Source: an uncultured Eggerthellaceae bacterium
Lineage (GTDB): Bacteria; Actinomycetota; Coriobacteriia; Coriobacteriales; Eggerthellaceae
NCBI GenBank assembly: GCA_934668515.1
Contig: CAKUNS010000027.1
Span: 1-21,904 of the forward strand
Reading direction: 5' to 3'
Length of the DNA: 21,904 nucleotides
Shown: positions 21,575 through 21,904 of the stretch, piece by piece
How positions within the stretch are numbered: the stretch's first letter is position 1
Layout: each line of letters opens with the position of its first letter
Notes under the pieces: model-generated
What the model saw: the letters and a program-made list of their open reading frames with translations, nothing else
The model's database searches: none
Told to the model about the DNA's origin: nothing
Program-made: the position numbers and the translations under genes

Positions 21575-21823
21575 CTACTGAGCGTCAGCTGCGCCGCAAG
21601 CAGTGCCGCATGCGGGGGCCGGGTCGGCAGTACCACATGCCGGCTTCGGGTCGGCGGAACCGCAAGCGGTCGAAGGATCAGCCGCGCCGCAGGCCGGTTT
21701 CGGGTCCGCAGTACCGCAAGCAGGCTTGGCATCAGCTGCACCGCACGCAGTGCCGCATGCAGGAGCAGGGTCGCCCGCGCCGCAAGAAGAGAACGCAGCA
21801 ACTTGATTCAGATTTTCAGACAT
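21575..21823 (-). CDS. ACGX-repeat RiPP precursor peptide (Cys-Gly array)
   Basis: The 82-residue peptide has a short N-terminal leader-like part (MSENLNQVAAF, residues 1-11) and then a Cys-Gly array: Cys at 14, 23, 27, 36, 45, 54, 63, 72 and 76. Every Cys is followed by Gly, and all but the first are preceded by Ala (ACGX). The steps are 9, 4, 9, 9, 9, 9, 9, 4 residues. Spacers are DPKPA-like, rich in Ala, Asp and Pro. This is the composition I recall for the peptide substrates of the ACGX radical SAM maturases. ATG 21823 follows AGGAG with a 6-base gap. No double-Gly cleavage site is obvious. It is the first gene of the operon, and no protease or transporter gene is in the window. It could alternatively be a metal-binding protein, but the radical SAM neighbour favours a RiPP. 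Confidence 0.85.
   Translation of the reverse strand: MSENLNQVAAFSSCGAGDPAPACGTACGAADAKPACGTADPKPACGAADPSTACGSADPKPACGTADPAPACGTACGAADAQ
21608..21745 (-). repeat. Tandem 27-bp coding repeat (about five units) in the ACGX peptide gene
   Basis: Five consecutive 9-codon units run from the codon for Cys27 to the codon for Cys72. Each has the pattern Cys-Gly-X-Ala-Asp-(Pro/Ala)-X-X-Ala. The DNA is similar but not identical between units, so the array has been kept by selection on the amino-acid pattern rather than being a very recent expansion. Confidence 0.85.
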
Positions 21824-21904
21824 GGGATTCTCCTATCTTTTAGTTGTTGCATTTGGGAGCCGAATATCGAATGCTTTCAGATGCAATGCAGACTCTGGCG
21901 GGCA

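Noticed and set aside
21608..21745. CRISPR array
   Set aside because: The 27-bp repeats are contiguous, in frame and lack spacers; they encode the ACGX peptide.
21575..21823. Metallothionein-like metal-binding protein
   Set aside because: Regular CGx spacing with a radical SAM/SPASM gene in the same operon fits a RiPP precursor better, although metal binding by the peptide is not excluded.

Overview
The window looks like chromosomal DNA of a gut-type anaerobe, most likely Coriobacteriia (Eggerthellaceae-like). This is an inference from moderately high GC and dense short operons. It also rests on the family mix: a DUF5692 remnant, a BilS-type flavodoxin, EFR1-type flavodoxin-ferredoxin, a DUF6323/DUF6179 pair, SirTM and an ACGX-repeat peptide locus. 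No rRNA, tRNA, CRISPR array or insertion sequence was seen.

Layout. 1-1446: a decaying block with two partial DUF5692-type membrane-protein remnants and a TetR regulator whose helix-turn-helix lies behind an in-frame stop. 1535-2038: BilS-like flavodoxin with a strong terminator. 2156-5544 (minus): four co-directional genes encoding a ClpP-type protease, a soluble VirD4/TraG-like ATPase, an unknown protein and a DUF4365-like (PD-(D/E)XK-fold) protein, with no relaxase or mating-pore genes nearby. 5997-7947 (minus): a YtrA-type GntR regulator, ABC ATPase and ABC-2 permease, with a long inverted repeat over the promoter. 8340-9531: overlapping DUF6323 and DUF6179 genes. 9601-11457: an EamA transporter and an XRE/zinc-ribbon/TipAS regulator. 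11638-14180: a lipoprotein (minus), a tRNA-dihydrouridine synthase (plus) and an EFR1 flavodoxin-ferredoxin (minus). 14395-16534 (minus): a PAP2 phosphatase and a class-3-like aldehyde dehydrogenase. 16740-18924: a MmcQ/YjbR protein, a ClC chloride transporter with a -10 box eight bases before its ATG, and a two-helix K+ channel.

19027-21823 (minus) is the most interesting locus. It runs, in transcription order: an 82-residue peptide with nine Cys-Gly units in a mirror-symmetric array; a flavin-reductase-like domain fused to a two-cluster ferredoxin; a radical SAM/SPASM enzyme; and a SirTM-type sirtuin whose start overlaps the radical SAM gene. The peptide and radical SAM enzyme match what I recall as the ACGX peptide/maturase pair, a predicted but poorly characterised RiPP system. 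The translationally coupled SirTM sirtuin links peptide maturation to NAD-dependent ADP-ribosylation, and I know of no description of that link.

All family assignments come from reading motifs and from memory; no searches were run.
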